From positions 1 to 17,735 of the forward strand of contig NZ_CAJTYX010000049.1 in the NCBI RefSeq assembly GCF_910583865.1: 17,735 nucleotides of DNA, in the 5' to 3' direction. This DNA is from an uncultured Muribaculum sp. Its GTDB lineage: Bacteria > Bacteroidota > Bacteroidia > Bacteroidales > Muribaculaceae. Positions 7,714 through 14,192 of the stretch are shown here, piece by piece (position 1 is the stretch's first letter; each line of letters starts with the position of its first letter). The translations under genes were made by a program, and so were the position numbers. The notes beneath the pieces were generated by a model that was given only the letters and a program-made list of their open reading frames with translations, searched no databases and was not told the origin of the DNA.

Positions 7714-7733
7714 ACTTTCGGCTTTTGGATATG

Positions 7734-7765
7734 CAAAGTTAATAAAACCATCATCCTTATGCAAG
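7734..7765 (-). promoter_or_regulatory. Bacteroidota-type minus-strand promoter
   Basis: CTTG (minus strand, 7762-7765) is followed after 20 bases by TAACTTTG (7734-7741), a full match to the -7 consensus. The site spans the start codon of the oppositely oriented gene at 7759, so transcription in one direction should interfere with the other. It points into the candidate RNA at 7479-7728. Confidence 0.6.
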
Positions 7766-7953
7766 AGAGAGAAAAGAAACCGGGACGCGGGGGTCGCCGT
7801 GCAGGTGCCGGGCGCAAAGCCAGCGTCGATTCCAAATCTGTAAGGGTATCGTTCACCATCACGCCCGACGCGGCTCGGAAGCTTCAGCTTGCCGCCGAGG
7901 GTGCCGGAGTGTCGCGCAACGAACTCGTCAACCGTCTCCTCGAGAGTCTTTGA
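7759..7953 (+). CDS. Arc-like ribbon-helix-helix DNA-binding protein
   Basis: This is the only convincing plus-strand gene. The 64-residue protein has a basic, glycine-rich N-terminal arm (residues 5-20, with RRAGAGRK), a strand SVRVSFTI at 27-34 and two helices (PDAARKLQLAAEGAG and SRNELVNRLLESL). This is the ribbon-helix-helix layout of small dimeric repressors such as Arc and CopG-type proteins. The ATG at 7759 is chosen over a TTG at 7669, which would add residues from within a folded RNA region. Its start codon lies between the -33 and -7 elements of the minus-strand promoter, so it may repress that promoter or be silenced by it. Its 3' end overlaps the convergent gene at 7928-8221 by 26 bases. 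A role in a phage genetic switch is inference. Confidence 0.75.
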   Translation: MQEREKKPGRGGRRAGAGRKASVDSKSVRVSFTITPDAARKLQLAAEGAGVSRNELVNRLLESL

Positions 7954-8221
7954 CCCGTACATGGTCGCCGTTGCGGCCACCGAAGAAATGGTCCGGCGTA
8001 ATGGCAATGGCGTTACGCATTATTTCCACACATGAGTCAAGCGTCTCATATGCCTTCTGTTTGTTCGGCGCGTTTACCAGAAATCCCGCTATATACAGGT
8101 TTCCGCCACCGAGGATTACATCCTTATCGGCATGGGGATGCTTCATGCAAAACTTCTCTGCTGTTTTGAGCAGCTCTTTGTGGAGAAGGTACGCGAGGGT
8201 GTTTTTCTCGTCCATCATCAT
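7928..8221 (-). CDS. hypothetical protein
   Basis: I do not recognise this 97-residue protein. It begins with three Met codons (8213-8221), so the exact start is open. The first half is helical (EKNTLAYLLHKELLKTAEKF), the middle is GGGNLYIAGFLV and a second helix with ETLDSCVEIMRNAIAI follows. It has no membrane segment or signal peptide. It lies 54 bases after the integrase gene on the same strand and its end overlaps the ribbon-helix-helix gene in a convergent arrangement. It could be regulatory or part of the integration module. The C-terminal 15 residues are charged and lie opposite the end of the plus-strand gene. Confidence 0.55.
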   Translation of the reverse strand: MMMDEKNTLAYLLHKELLKTAEKFCMKHPHADKDVILGGGNLYIAGFLVNAPNKQKAYETLDSCVEIMRNAIAITPDHFFGGRNGDHVRVKDSRGDG

Positions 8222-8255
8222 CGTGTTTTAGATTGATTATTTGTTCTGTATGTCA

Positions 8256-8277
8256 AAGGCGTCGATTTCGATGCCTT
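8256..8277. repeat. inverted repeat at the integrase stop codon
   Basis: AAGGC-G-TCGA and TCGA-T-GCCTT form a near-perfect dyad with a 2-base centre and one G/T position. It covers the integrase stop codon. It may be a recombinase-related or regulatory site, or a weak terminator; no T run follows on the minus strand. Confidence 0.3.
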
Positions 8278-9253
8278 AATCTTTCTCTGTTTTAGGGGTG
8301 AAGTCGGCGGGCGCGTCGGCGTCATATATTCTCAGTTTTCTGAATGCTTTATTCATCGTTTTTCGCTTGGATTCGAGGGTCGGATGAACGTAGAGATCTA
8401 AGGTCAGTGAAACTTTGGAATGACCCAACAAAGTTGATATCGTCTTCACATCTCCCCCGCTCGCCACAAGCAATGTCGCATAAGTATGCCTCAATCCATG
8501 AAAATTGATTGAGGGCAATCTGTGTCGCTTCAAGAATCGAGAGTATGAGTCACGGACAGAACCGTGTCCTGTGGGATTGCCTGAGTTGCCGACTACATAA
8601 TTGCCTATATCCGGCGTTTTACCTCCGATTTCCCGCAATATACGGCGAAGAACCGGAAGCATCGGAATTTCACGATAACCTTGCTTCGTCTTCGGGGATC
8701 CGACAAAATATCTCTCTGTCTTTGTTTCCGGATCGTATGCTTTGACGACATTCCTCCGCACGATGATTATGTTGTGAGTCCAGTCAATATCGCCCCATCG
8801 TAATGCAAGAGTCTCACCAATGCGCATTCCCGTCATGATAGACATCGCCACCGGCAAAACCGATACCCGTCCCGTTTTTATTTCCTCTTCAGCATATCGT
8901 ACGATCCTCAGCATCTCAGCCTCGGTAAAAGATTTAATTTCCCGCGGAGTCCCCTGGGGATATTTGAGTCTCCAGTCGGTAGGCTTTATTTTCGCCTCAA
9001 GCGTCGTGGCCGCAAACAACAACATCTGTTTCACAAATGCCATGCGGTCTTTGGCTGTCTTTGGAGATAACCCGGCCTCCAGCATTTCATAAAGCAATAA
9101 TTTTGCTTCCGTGCGCCCGAAGTCTGATATGTCTTTCTCCGCGATGGCAGCCGACAGCATTCTCCAATGCATAGCATGCAATGCCTTCGTGCTTGGTTTT
9201 ATCTCTAAAATCTTTTCGGCATGCCATTTTTCATACAGTTCTGAGAATTTCAT
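8276..9253 (-). CDS. int: tyrosine recombinase, phage integrase
   Basis: The integrase inserts and excises the phage genome at att sites through a covalent 3'-phosphotyrosyl intermediate. The 325-residue protein has an N-terminal SAM-like core-binding domain (about residues 1-95) and a catalytic domain with R144 (TGMRIGE), K188 (SPKTKQG), H252 and R255 (HGLRHTY), H278 (LGHSK) and the nucleophile Y288 (LDLYVHP). All six active-site positions are present. The start at 9253 is set by an ATGA overlap with the DUF551 gene; a longer frame to 9319 would start inside that gene. There is no large arm-binding domain beyond the usual short N-terminus. The gene lies in a less GC-rich block between replication genes. 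No att repeat or tRNA is visible nearby. Confidence 0.95.
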   Translation of the reverse strand: MKFSELYEKWHAEKILEIKPSTKALHAMHWRMLSAAIAEKDISDFGRTEAKLLLYEMLEAGLSPKTAKDRMAFVKQMLLFAATTLEAKIKPTDWRLKYPQGTPREIKSFTEAEMLRIVRYAEEEIKTGRVSVLPVAMSIMTGMRIGETLALRWGDIDWTHNIIIVRRNVVKAYDPETKTERYFVGSPKTKQGYREIPMLPVLRRILREIGGKTPDIGNYVVGNSGNPTGHGSVRDSYSRFLKRHRLPSINFHGLRHTYATLLVASGGDVKTISTLLGHSKVSLTLDLYVHPTLESKRKTMNKAFRKLRIYDADAPADFTPKTEKD

Positions 9254-9627
9254 ATCTGCTTCTCTTGGTTTTTTGTTGTTAAAAGGGGAGGGATAGGCAT
9301 CCAGTGCGATACTGTGCACCCGCGATAAAAATCATCAAAAAAGACCCATCCCCCGTGTAAGAAACATGCGAGACAACAGCATATCTCAGGGTAGTAAACG
9401 TCAGAGCAACGTACCAGTAAGTATACGTTCTCTTCCGGCAGCTCCTCCACGCTGCGCCACTGCGAGGCGAGTGCTTCGGTGGCGCCATCCTCGTATGCTT
9501 GCTCAATGTCGTAACCATCGAATCGCTCTATTCGCTTTTCGTTTGGTGTTATGAGCTTGTCAAGGCGTGGACACTTTACGGTGATTCTTGATTCCGCATA
9601 CGCCGTAGCTTTTTCTTCTATTGTCAT
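9250..9627 (-). CDS. DUF551-containing phage protein
   Basis: The C-terminal half of this 125-residue protein matches DUF551: W57 and LPEE near residues 57-65, a central YLLVRCSDVYYP strand, a GGWVFF segment, and the closing HWMPIP at 108-113. DUF551 proteins are common accessory proteins in phages and have no established function. The N-terminal part (YAESRI, then QAYEDGATEAL) resembles that of the neighbour at 9914-10309. Four cysteines cluster near residues 83-87 (CCCLAC), which could bind metal or may be incidental. The gene overlaps both neighbours by ATGA, so 9917-8276 is a translationally coupled series. Confidence 0.8.
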   Translation of the reverse strand: MTIEEKATAYAESRITVKCPRLDKLITPNEKRIERFDGYDIEQAYEDGATEALASQWRSVEELPEENVYLLVRCSDVYYPEICCCLACFLHGGWVFFDDFYRGCTVSHWMPIPPLLTTKNQEKQI

Positions 9628-9917
9628 ATTTCTTTCTTTACTCGGTTAATAATTTCGTCAACACTCTCATTCACGACACCTCGGACAGAAGCAAGTTCTT
9701 CAAGTATCTCCCTCAGATGCGCCACCGATATGCGGATGTCGGATTCGGGGATTGGCTGATTGAACTCCAAGTCTTTTGCGCTATACACACTGCCGTCGTC
9801 AAGGAAGTATAGTTTCTCTCCGTTGGCGAATGTCCTTATGTTTGTAATCGCATGGATTACGTCGTCGAATTTGAGTTTCACATAAGCCGTTGTCAACTTC
9901 GTTTTAGGCTCGCTCAT
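9624..9917 (-). CDS. hypothetical phage protein
   Basis: This 97-residue protein is not recognised. It starts MSEPKTKLTTAYVKLKFDDV and has an alternating strand pattern in its first half (KLYFLDDGSVYSAKDLEF), followed by a helical second half ending IINRVKKEI. It has no membrane segment. It overlaps the upstream gene by 4 bases (9914-9917) and the downstream DUF551 gene by 4 bases (9624-9627). This coupling supports it as a real gene. Its context suggests an accessory protein expressed with the integrase. Confidence 0.6.
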   Translation of the reverse strand: MSEPKTKLTTAYVKLKFDDVIHAITNIRTFANGEKLYFLDDGSVYSAKDLEFNQPIPESDIRISVAHLREILEELASVRGVVNESVDEIINRVKKEI

Positions 9918-10309
9918 CGCTTCTTCGGTTTAATGGTTATCTCTACCTCTCGCGGTTCAGACTCGCAATCCATATCGGGGAATAATCCTGCGTCAAGCAG
10001 GTACGTCTTACTATCGCTATGCCAAACGCAATTATAATCTCCAGTATCCGCTATTGGCTGATTTTTAAGGATAGGCTTCTTTTCATGCAGGAAAGCCTCT
10101 CCGTATGCTTCATCAATAGCCACCCAACCTTGAATGACGGTCGCTTCGCTGTCCGTCATGGACTGCTCTGCGGCGGCGCAGCCGTCTGTGTAGGCTTTGG
10201 CTAATATCTCTCGCGTTTTAGGCCACGGTGCTTTCTCTATGGTCAGAAGCAATTCGGGAATTTTCTTCTCGGCGTATTCCCGCGCCTGCAGGGATTTTGT
10301 CTTTGTCAT
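9914..10309 (-). CDS. hypothetical phage protein, partial paralogue of the DUF551 protein
   Basis: The 131-residue protein starts with a helical segment (REYAEKKIPELLLTIEKAPW, then AKAYTDGCAAAEQ) that parallels the N-terminus of the DUF551 protein at 9250-9627 (YAESRI, AYEDGATEAL). The second part contains GWVAIDEAYGEAFLHEKKPI and VWHSDSKTYLLDAGLFP, which suggests a small beta domain. A charged tail (EVEITIKPKKR) ends the protein. It could be a divergent member of the same accessory family. It is the first gene of a coupled set that runs through to the integrase. Its function is unknown. Confidence 0.6.
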   Translation of the reverse strand: MTKTKSLQAREYAEKKIPELLLTIEKAPWPKTREILAKAYTDGCAAAEQSMTDSEATVIQGWVAIDEAYGEAFLHEKKPILKNQPIADTGDYNCVWHSDSKTYLLDAGLFPDMDCESEPREVEITIKPKKR

Positions 10310-10334
10310 ATCTCTCAGTTTTTAAGGTACTGTA

Positions 10335-11312
10335 TCAATCTTTATTTGCACTCTCATTTAGTCGGCTGATTATCTCCCTTTCCCTGTCACTAAGCTTCCA
10401 TTCAATATGTTCTGCCTCTGCCGCTGCTGCTGCCGCTGCTGCCGCTGCTGCTGCCGCTGCTGCCGCTGCTGCTGCCGCTGTCGCTGCTGCCACTGCTGCT
10501 GCCGCTGCCGCTCTGTCCGAGAGTAGCCACCCGGCACCGAAAATAGTTTTCTTATGAGCCTTCTGAGAATCCAGTCTTTTTATATATTCGCATTCATCGG
10601 TGGGGATGCGGAGGTCTATGCCGCAGCTCTTATTGGATATTTTCTGCAACAACGCCGCAGAGGTGACATTTGAGGGGTACACATACACAGGAGGGGTCCA
10701 TTTCGGTGTCTCCTTCTTGGCTTGGATTTCGGCTTCCTTTATCCTCTGGGCCAGTGTGCCCGATACGATCAGCCTGTCATCACACGGAATGTTGGTCACA
10801 AAGCTTGTGGGAATTTTCGCGCCGTTTTCATAGGTGATATTATAGCCGCAAACCACAAATGTTTCAGTGCCTATTAAACATGAGCATAAAGTCAGAGAGG
10901 GGGCAAAGAGGAAATATCTTATCCCGTTATCATGATAGAACTTCCGGATTTTCGCCAATATCGAGAAGGGGGGATTATCAAGCACCAGGCAGTTGCCGGG
11001 ATAATCATAATTTTCATAATCGCCGTCGGGACAGAAGGGGCGGCATATCTCCACGCCCTCCAGCGACATCAGATTCTTGTCGACCCATCCCTTTATCGCC
11101 TCATAGACCAAGGGAGGGGTAAAACAGTCATCGCTGGTATGCTTATGCCGGAACTTGTCAAGGAACTGCTCATAATTGTTGAAGTCCTTCCTCATCCCTA
11201 ACCCTGCCGTTCTTTTCACCCGCTCAGGCCGGGGCGCTTCAAAATCCCAGTCAGAAAACAACGTCGCCTGTGCGACGGTCTCTTGCTCCTTCTCTAAATT
11301 CTCTCTCTTCAT
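10335..11312 (-). CDS. methyltransferase-like phage protein with a polyalanine tract
   Basis: The 325-residue protein has KHTSDDCFTPPLVYEAI at about residues 57-74, EICRPFCPDGDY at 88-99, DNPPF at 112-116 and FLFAPSLTL at 134-142. NPPF is the motif IV of N6-adenine DNA methyltransferases, but no clear SAM-binding motif I is seen, so activity is uncertain. The family is common in phages. Members usually carry Ala/Glu/Arg-rich repeats before a conserved tail like WKLSDREREII. Here that linker is a nearly pure alanine tract at residues 268-298 (29 of 31 Ala). The ATG at 11312 is preferred over a GTG at 11360, because the GTG lies inside one of the intergenic repeats and the ATG has an A-rich upstream region. 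Confidence 0.65.
   Translation of the reverse strand: MKRENLEKEQETVAQATLFSDWDFEAPRPERVKRTAGLGMRKDFNNYEQFLDKFRHKHTSDDCFTPPLVYEAIKGWVDKNLMSLEGVEICRPFCPDGDYENYDYPGNCLVLDNPPFSILAKIRKFYHDNGIRYFLFAPSLTLCSCLIGTETFVVCGYNITYENGAKIPTSFVTNIPCDDRLIVSGTLAQRIKEAEIQAKKETPKWTPPVYVYPSNVTSAALLQKISNKSCGIDLRIPTDECEYIKRLDSQKAHKKTIFGAGWLLSDRAAAAAAVAAATAAAAAAAAAAAAAAAAAAAAEAEHIEWKLSDREREIISRLNESANKD
10419..10511 (-). repeat. alanine-codon tandem repeat, 21-bp higher-order unit
   Basis: Thirty-one codons made of GCA and GCG with one GTG and one ACA form a coding microsatellite. Seven-codon (21-bp) units at 10422-10442 and 10443-10463 are identical; a third at 10464-10484 is nearly so. Such a repeat is prone to slippage and recombination that would change the alanine count in frame. 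Confidence 0.85.
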
Positions 11313-11351
11313 ACCTTCGTTTTGTTTGGTTGCTTTGTTTGGTTGGTCCTG

Positions 11352-11620
11352 AAGTGGCACCGTAACGGCTTCATTTCCGGTGCCACCCTTATTTGCTGAA
11401 TTTCAGCCAGTTACACCGATGTGGCACTGAAAGGCACCGAAATCCTATATAAATAAAATACTAGTTTGTATAATTACATGTAATATATTGCCTCATATTT
11501 GCATTTTTCGTTTTTTGCTTTATAAGAAATTACGGTGCCACTGGTGCCACTTGGGGTTAATATATTGGTTTTCAGCTTCTTAAGGTGGCACCGAAAATTA
11601 CTAAAATACGGTGCCACTTT
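11352..11620. repeat. GGTGCCAC iterons around an AT-rich core, candidate replication origin
   Basis: Eight copies of a GGTGCCAC-type motif lie in two clusters. The left cluster has copies near 11352-11363 (minus), 11377-11388 (plus), 11419-11429 (minus) and 11433-11440 (minus, shortened). The right cluster has copies at 11534-11541 and 11543-11550 (plus), 11585-11592 (minus) and 11610-11617 (plus). The core between them (11441-11531) is very AT-rich and contains the palindrome ATTACATGTAAT at 11473-11484. The region directly follows the primase-helicase gene. This layout fits an iteron-type origin with an unwinding region. Repressor operators or integrase arm sites are alternatives. Confidence 0.55.
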
Positions 11621-14150
11621 AGACAATATCATAGCTTTCATCCCTTCCCACTTCTTTCACCCAGCCTTTACCACGCCCATAAATGGCGTCAGTCGGTATA
11701 TGTCCCACTTTCTTCCACTCCGGATGACACTTGTCCATATACTTGGCGATCATGCGCCCCGCCGCCGAATATTCACGGCTCCCTTCCCGGAGGTTCATAC
11801 ACTCCGTCAGCAGCTCCTTGAGGCATACTTGTGTACGTGGCTCGCTTGCATCGGCTATAAACATCGTACCCTGGATGAACTGCTTCCGCTGCGCTCTGGA
11901 AAGTCGTGGCCAGTCGTCCGGCAACGGCTTCTCCAGATACTCGTCGATAACCTCAAACATCGGGTCGCTGATGTCGAAGTTGTGCTCCTTGGCTTTCGCC
12001 AGAGCCGCCTTGGCTATCTCGTCGGGCATGTAGAGCCGGAACCCGTTGCGGTACAACGTCACTGCCTCCGCCCACAGCTGGTCGCGCCATCGGTCCACAT
12101 AGTCCCAGCTATTGACCTTAATGTTCGCCGGCACGCACGTCACCACCGGAAAGCGCCGGTTGTCGCCATACCCGCGCAGGCAGTAGTGGTCGTTGGTCGT
12201 GGCCGTGAACACCGTCTGACGCGGCACCGACACCGTGTCACGCCCATAGGGCGAGCGGTACTTGTCGTGCGTGGAGGTCAGGAAGTTCTTCACCGTGTCG
12301 AGATCGGCGTTGTTGATGCTCGACATCTCGCCGACTTCATAGATCAGCACGCCGCGGATGTTGATCATGGCATCCTTGTTGCCGATAGGCAGCGCCGAGT
12401 CGGAAAACCATTCGCCGCCCAGCTTTGCCAGCAGCGTCGACTTGCCGCACCCCTCCGGACCATACAGTGTGATACACAGATCATACTTCACGCCCGGCGC
12501 GTTGACCCTTGCCACCGCCGACACCAGCAGAGCCTTGGCCAGCCAGCGGTTAAGCTCCGTATCCTCGGCGCCCAGCGTCACTGTGAACAGACCCGCCAGC
12601 CGCGGCACTCCGTCCCATTCAAGGCTGTCGAGGTAGTCGAGTACCGGATGATACTTCGACATGTCCTCCACGCCGCAGAGGGCGTCGTCGACGCTCTTCA
12701 CCGACTTGACGCCGTAGCACCTCTCGAGCCATCGGCGCACCGCCGCGCGGTCGTTGTCGCCGAACTGGCTGTCATTGTCGTCGCGCCGTGTCCCGAAGGG
12801 TGTCCCCGTAATCTCCAGCCGCCCCGTGAAGCTGTTGTAACGCAGCTTGCCACGCAGGTCGGGATGATAGAGCAGCACCTTCATGATGTTGTCGCTCACC
12901 GGATCGAAGTTCCCTTTGCGGTCGAGACATCCGGCGTATATGTCGTCCCAGGAGGGGCCGGTTGTATCGGATATGGCGGTTGTATCGGATGTGTCAGTCG
13001 GGAGGGTTATGTCGGCGAAGGCGTCGCGGCCGCGTTCCGCCGCCTCCCTGGCGAGTTCGCGGCGCACCTCGGGGCGTTGCGCCGCCATGCGCGTCATGGC
13101 CTCGAAGCTCGGCAGCCGCGTCACATCCTTAACCCTGCTCCCCGTGTCCTGACTGCCGTACAGATGCAGCCTCACAAGGTCGAAGGCGTTGACCTCCCGT
13201 CCCTGTATCGGGTCGGTGGCATGGTTGGAGTAGAGCCATGTGTCCTGATATGTCACGGCGCCGCCATGGGTGGTGCCCGCGGCATAGGTGTACCGCCCGT
13301 TGCGGTAAGGGGTATAGACATTCGGCAGGAACGTGGCTATGGCCTGCGAGATGGAGAAGGAGCGGCAGAAGGCCCCGACGATACCCTTCTTCCCCGTCGG
13401 GTCCTCCATGCCGCTCCCCTTGTCGGTTCCTTTGCCGCCGGCATTGGCATAGCGGCTCCATATCTCCAGCGCCCGCGGGTCCTGGTCGCCGCAGCCGGCG
13501 AGCTTGAAAAGATTCTCCTCATCGTCGGTACGCGGCCAGTACTTGGGGTCCTGCCAGTCGTCGGCATAGAGCTCCAGCACCCTGTCTGGGTCGAGGTAGT
13601 CGTCGGCGTCGTTGCTGTCGGCCACATACTCCGCGTCTACAGGCCGCGACGGGAAAAACATCATCCTCGACGGCTCGAAGGTGGTGCGGTCTATGCCCGT
13701 CATACCGATGGTAGCGGCCACCATCCGCGCCACGGCCTCGTAGGTCTCGGGGTCGAGGTCGCGCGACAGCGGCATAACCACCCGCACCCGCTGTGCCTCC
13801 GGACGGTGCTTGTGGGTGGAATGCACAAGCCAGCAGACGCCCGGAAACTTCTCCCTGAGCGACTCCATCAGCGAGGCGTCCCAGCCGTCGTAGTCGAGGG
13901 TCACCATCGAGCGCAGCTCCATGTTGGCCTTCTTGCGGATGCCGTCGCGGAGGATGCCGGCGACATAGCCGCCGACATCCTTCACATCGGTCTGCCTTTC
14001 CCTGCTCATCTGCAGGTACTCGTCGAGGGTTTCGCCGGTGACACGGAACGCGAGAAGCCTCTCCCTGAGCTCTTCCCAGCCCAGAGCCTCACAAGCCCAC
14101 AGCGATGACTTCCGCGACTTGCCGGTGTAGATGGTTATTTTGCGTGTCAT
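11619..14150 (-). CDS. primase-polymerase fused to a VirE-type helicase
   Basis: This 843-residue replication protein has two parts. Residues 1-200 look like an archaeo-eukaryotic primase domain: LDYDGWD at 85-91, STHKHRPEAQRVRVVMPL at 111-128 and TFEPSRMMFFPSRP at 157-170. Residues from about 500 to 700 form a virulence-associated E (VirE) type P-loop ATPase related to phage D5-like helicases: Walker A GPEGCGKST at 564-572, Walker B-like VLIYEVGE at 601-608 and RRFPVV at 665-670. Such proteins prime and unwind DNA at the phage origin. The predicted start follows a 37-base gap filled by heptamer repeats. The stop codon lies next to the last iteron of the origin candidate. No separate DNA polymerase gene accompanies it. 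Confidence 0.9.
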   Translation of the reverse strand: MTRKITIYTGKSRKSSLWACEALGWEELRERLLAFRVTGETLDEYLQMSRERQTDVKDVGGYVAGILRDGIRKKANMELRSMVTLDYDGWDASLMESLREKFPGVCWLVHSTHKHRPEAQRVRVVMPLSRDLDPETYEAVARMVAATIGMTGIDRTTFEPSRMMFFPSRPVDAEYVADSNDADDYLDPDRVLELYADDWQDPKYWPRTDDEENLFKLAGCGDQDPRALEIWSRYANAGGKGTDKGSGMEDPTGKKGIVGAFCRSFSISQAIATFLPNVYTPYRNGRYTYAAGTTHGGAVTYQDTWLYSNHATDPIQGREVNAFDLVRLHLYGSQDTGSRVKDVTRLPSFEAMTRMAAQRPEVRRELAREAAERGRDAFADITLPTDTSDTTAISDTTGPSWDDIYAGCLDRKGNFDPVSDNIMKVLLYHPDLRGKLRYNSFTGRLEITGTPFGTRRDDNDSQFGDNDRAAVRRWLERCYGVKSVKSVDDALCGVEDMSKYHPVLDYLDSLEWDGVPRLAGLFTVTLGAEDTELNRWLAKALLVSAVARVNAPGVKYDLCITLYGPEGCGKSTLLAKLGGEWFSDSALPIGNKDAMINIRGVLIYEVGEMSSINNADLDTVKNFLTSTHDKYRSPYGRDTVSVPRQTVFTATTNDHYCLRGYGDNRRFPVVTCVPANIKVNSWDYVDRWRDQLWAEAVTLYRNGFRLYMPDEIAKAALAKAKEHNFDISDPMFEVIDEYLEKPLPDDWPRLSRAQRKQFIQGTMFIADASEPRTQVCLKELLTECMNLREGSREYSAAGRMIAKYMDKCHPEWKKVGHIPTDAIYGRGKGWVKEVGRDESYDIV

Positions 14151-14164
14151 GCGCGGAATTCAGT

Positions 14165-14192
14165 GATTAACGATTAACGATGAACGATTAAC
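14165..14192. repeat. GATTAAC heptamer array
   Basis: Four consecutive 7-base units (GATTAAC, GATTAAC, GATGAAC, GATTAAC) fill most of the gap between the DUF2815 and VirE genes. The last unit contains the stop codon of the DUF2815 gene. The same heptamer occurs in the opposite orientation at 16480-16552. Confidence 0.7.

Larger units (their letters stand above)
7479..7728 (-). ncRNA. candidate structured noncoding RNA
   Basis: A minus-strand promoter (7734-7765) and a terminator (7479-7529) bound a 250-base stretch with little coding capacity on this strand and many nested inverted repeats: 7599-7612 with 7715-7728 (13 of 14 pairs), enclosing 7652-7659 with 7683-7690 and 7691-7698 with 7706-7713; then 7569-7574 with 7588-7593 and 7542-7547 with 7554-7559. 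The 5' end predicted from the promoter falls at the outer arm of the long-range stem. It could be a trans-acting or antisense RNA, or a leader whose folding controls the VRR-NUC and SNF2 genes. I do not recognise a known RNA family. The same folds exist on the plus strand, so the strand is not certain. Confidence 0.45.

Noticed and set aside
7479..7741. Retron or diversity-generating element
   Set aside because: The folded RNA is suggestive, but no reverse transcriptase gene is present in the window and no template/variable repeat pair was seen.
7669..7758. TTG-initiated extension of the ribbon-helix-helix gene
   Set aside because: The added 30 codons come from folded RNA stems and do not resemble the family; the ATG at 7759 gives a normal length.
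11313..11360. GTG start for the methyltransferase-like gene
   Set aside because: The GTG falls inside a GGTGCCAC repeat; the ATG at 11312 has a better A-rich upstream region.
11535..14108. 857-residue open frame on the plus strand opposite the VirE gene
   Set aside because: Its composition (very high His, Arg, Val) is that of an antisense shadow of a GC-rich gene; the minus-strand frame has clear motifs.
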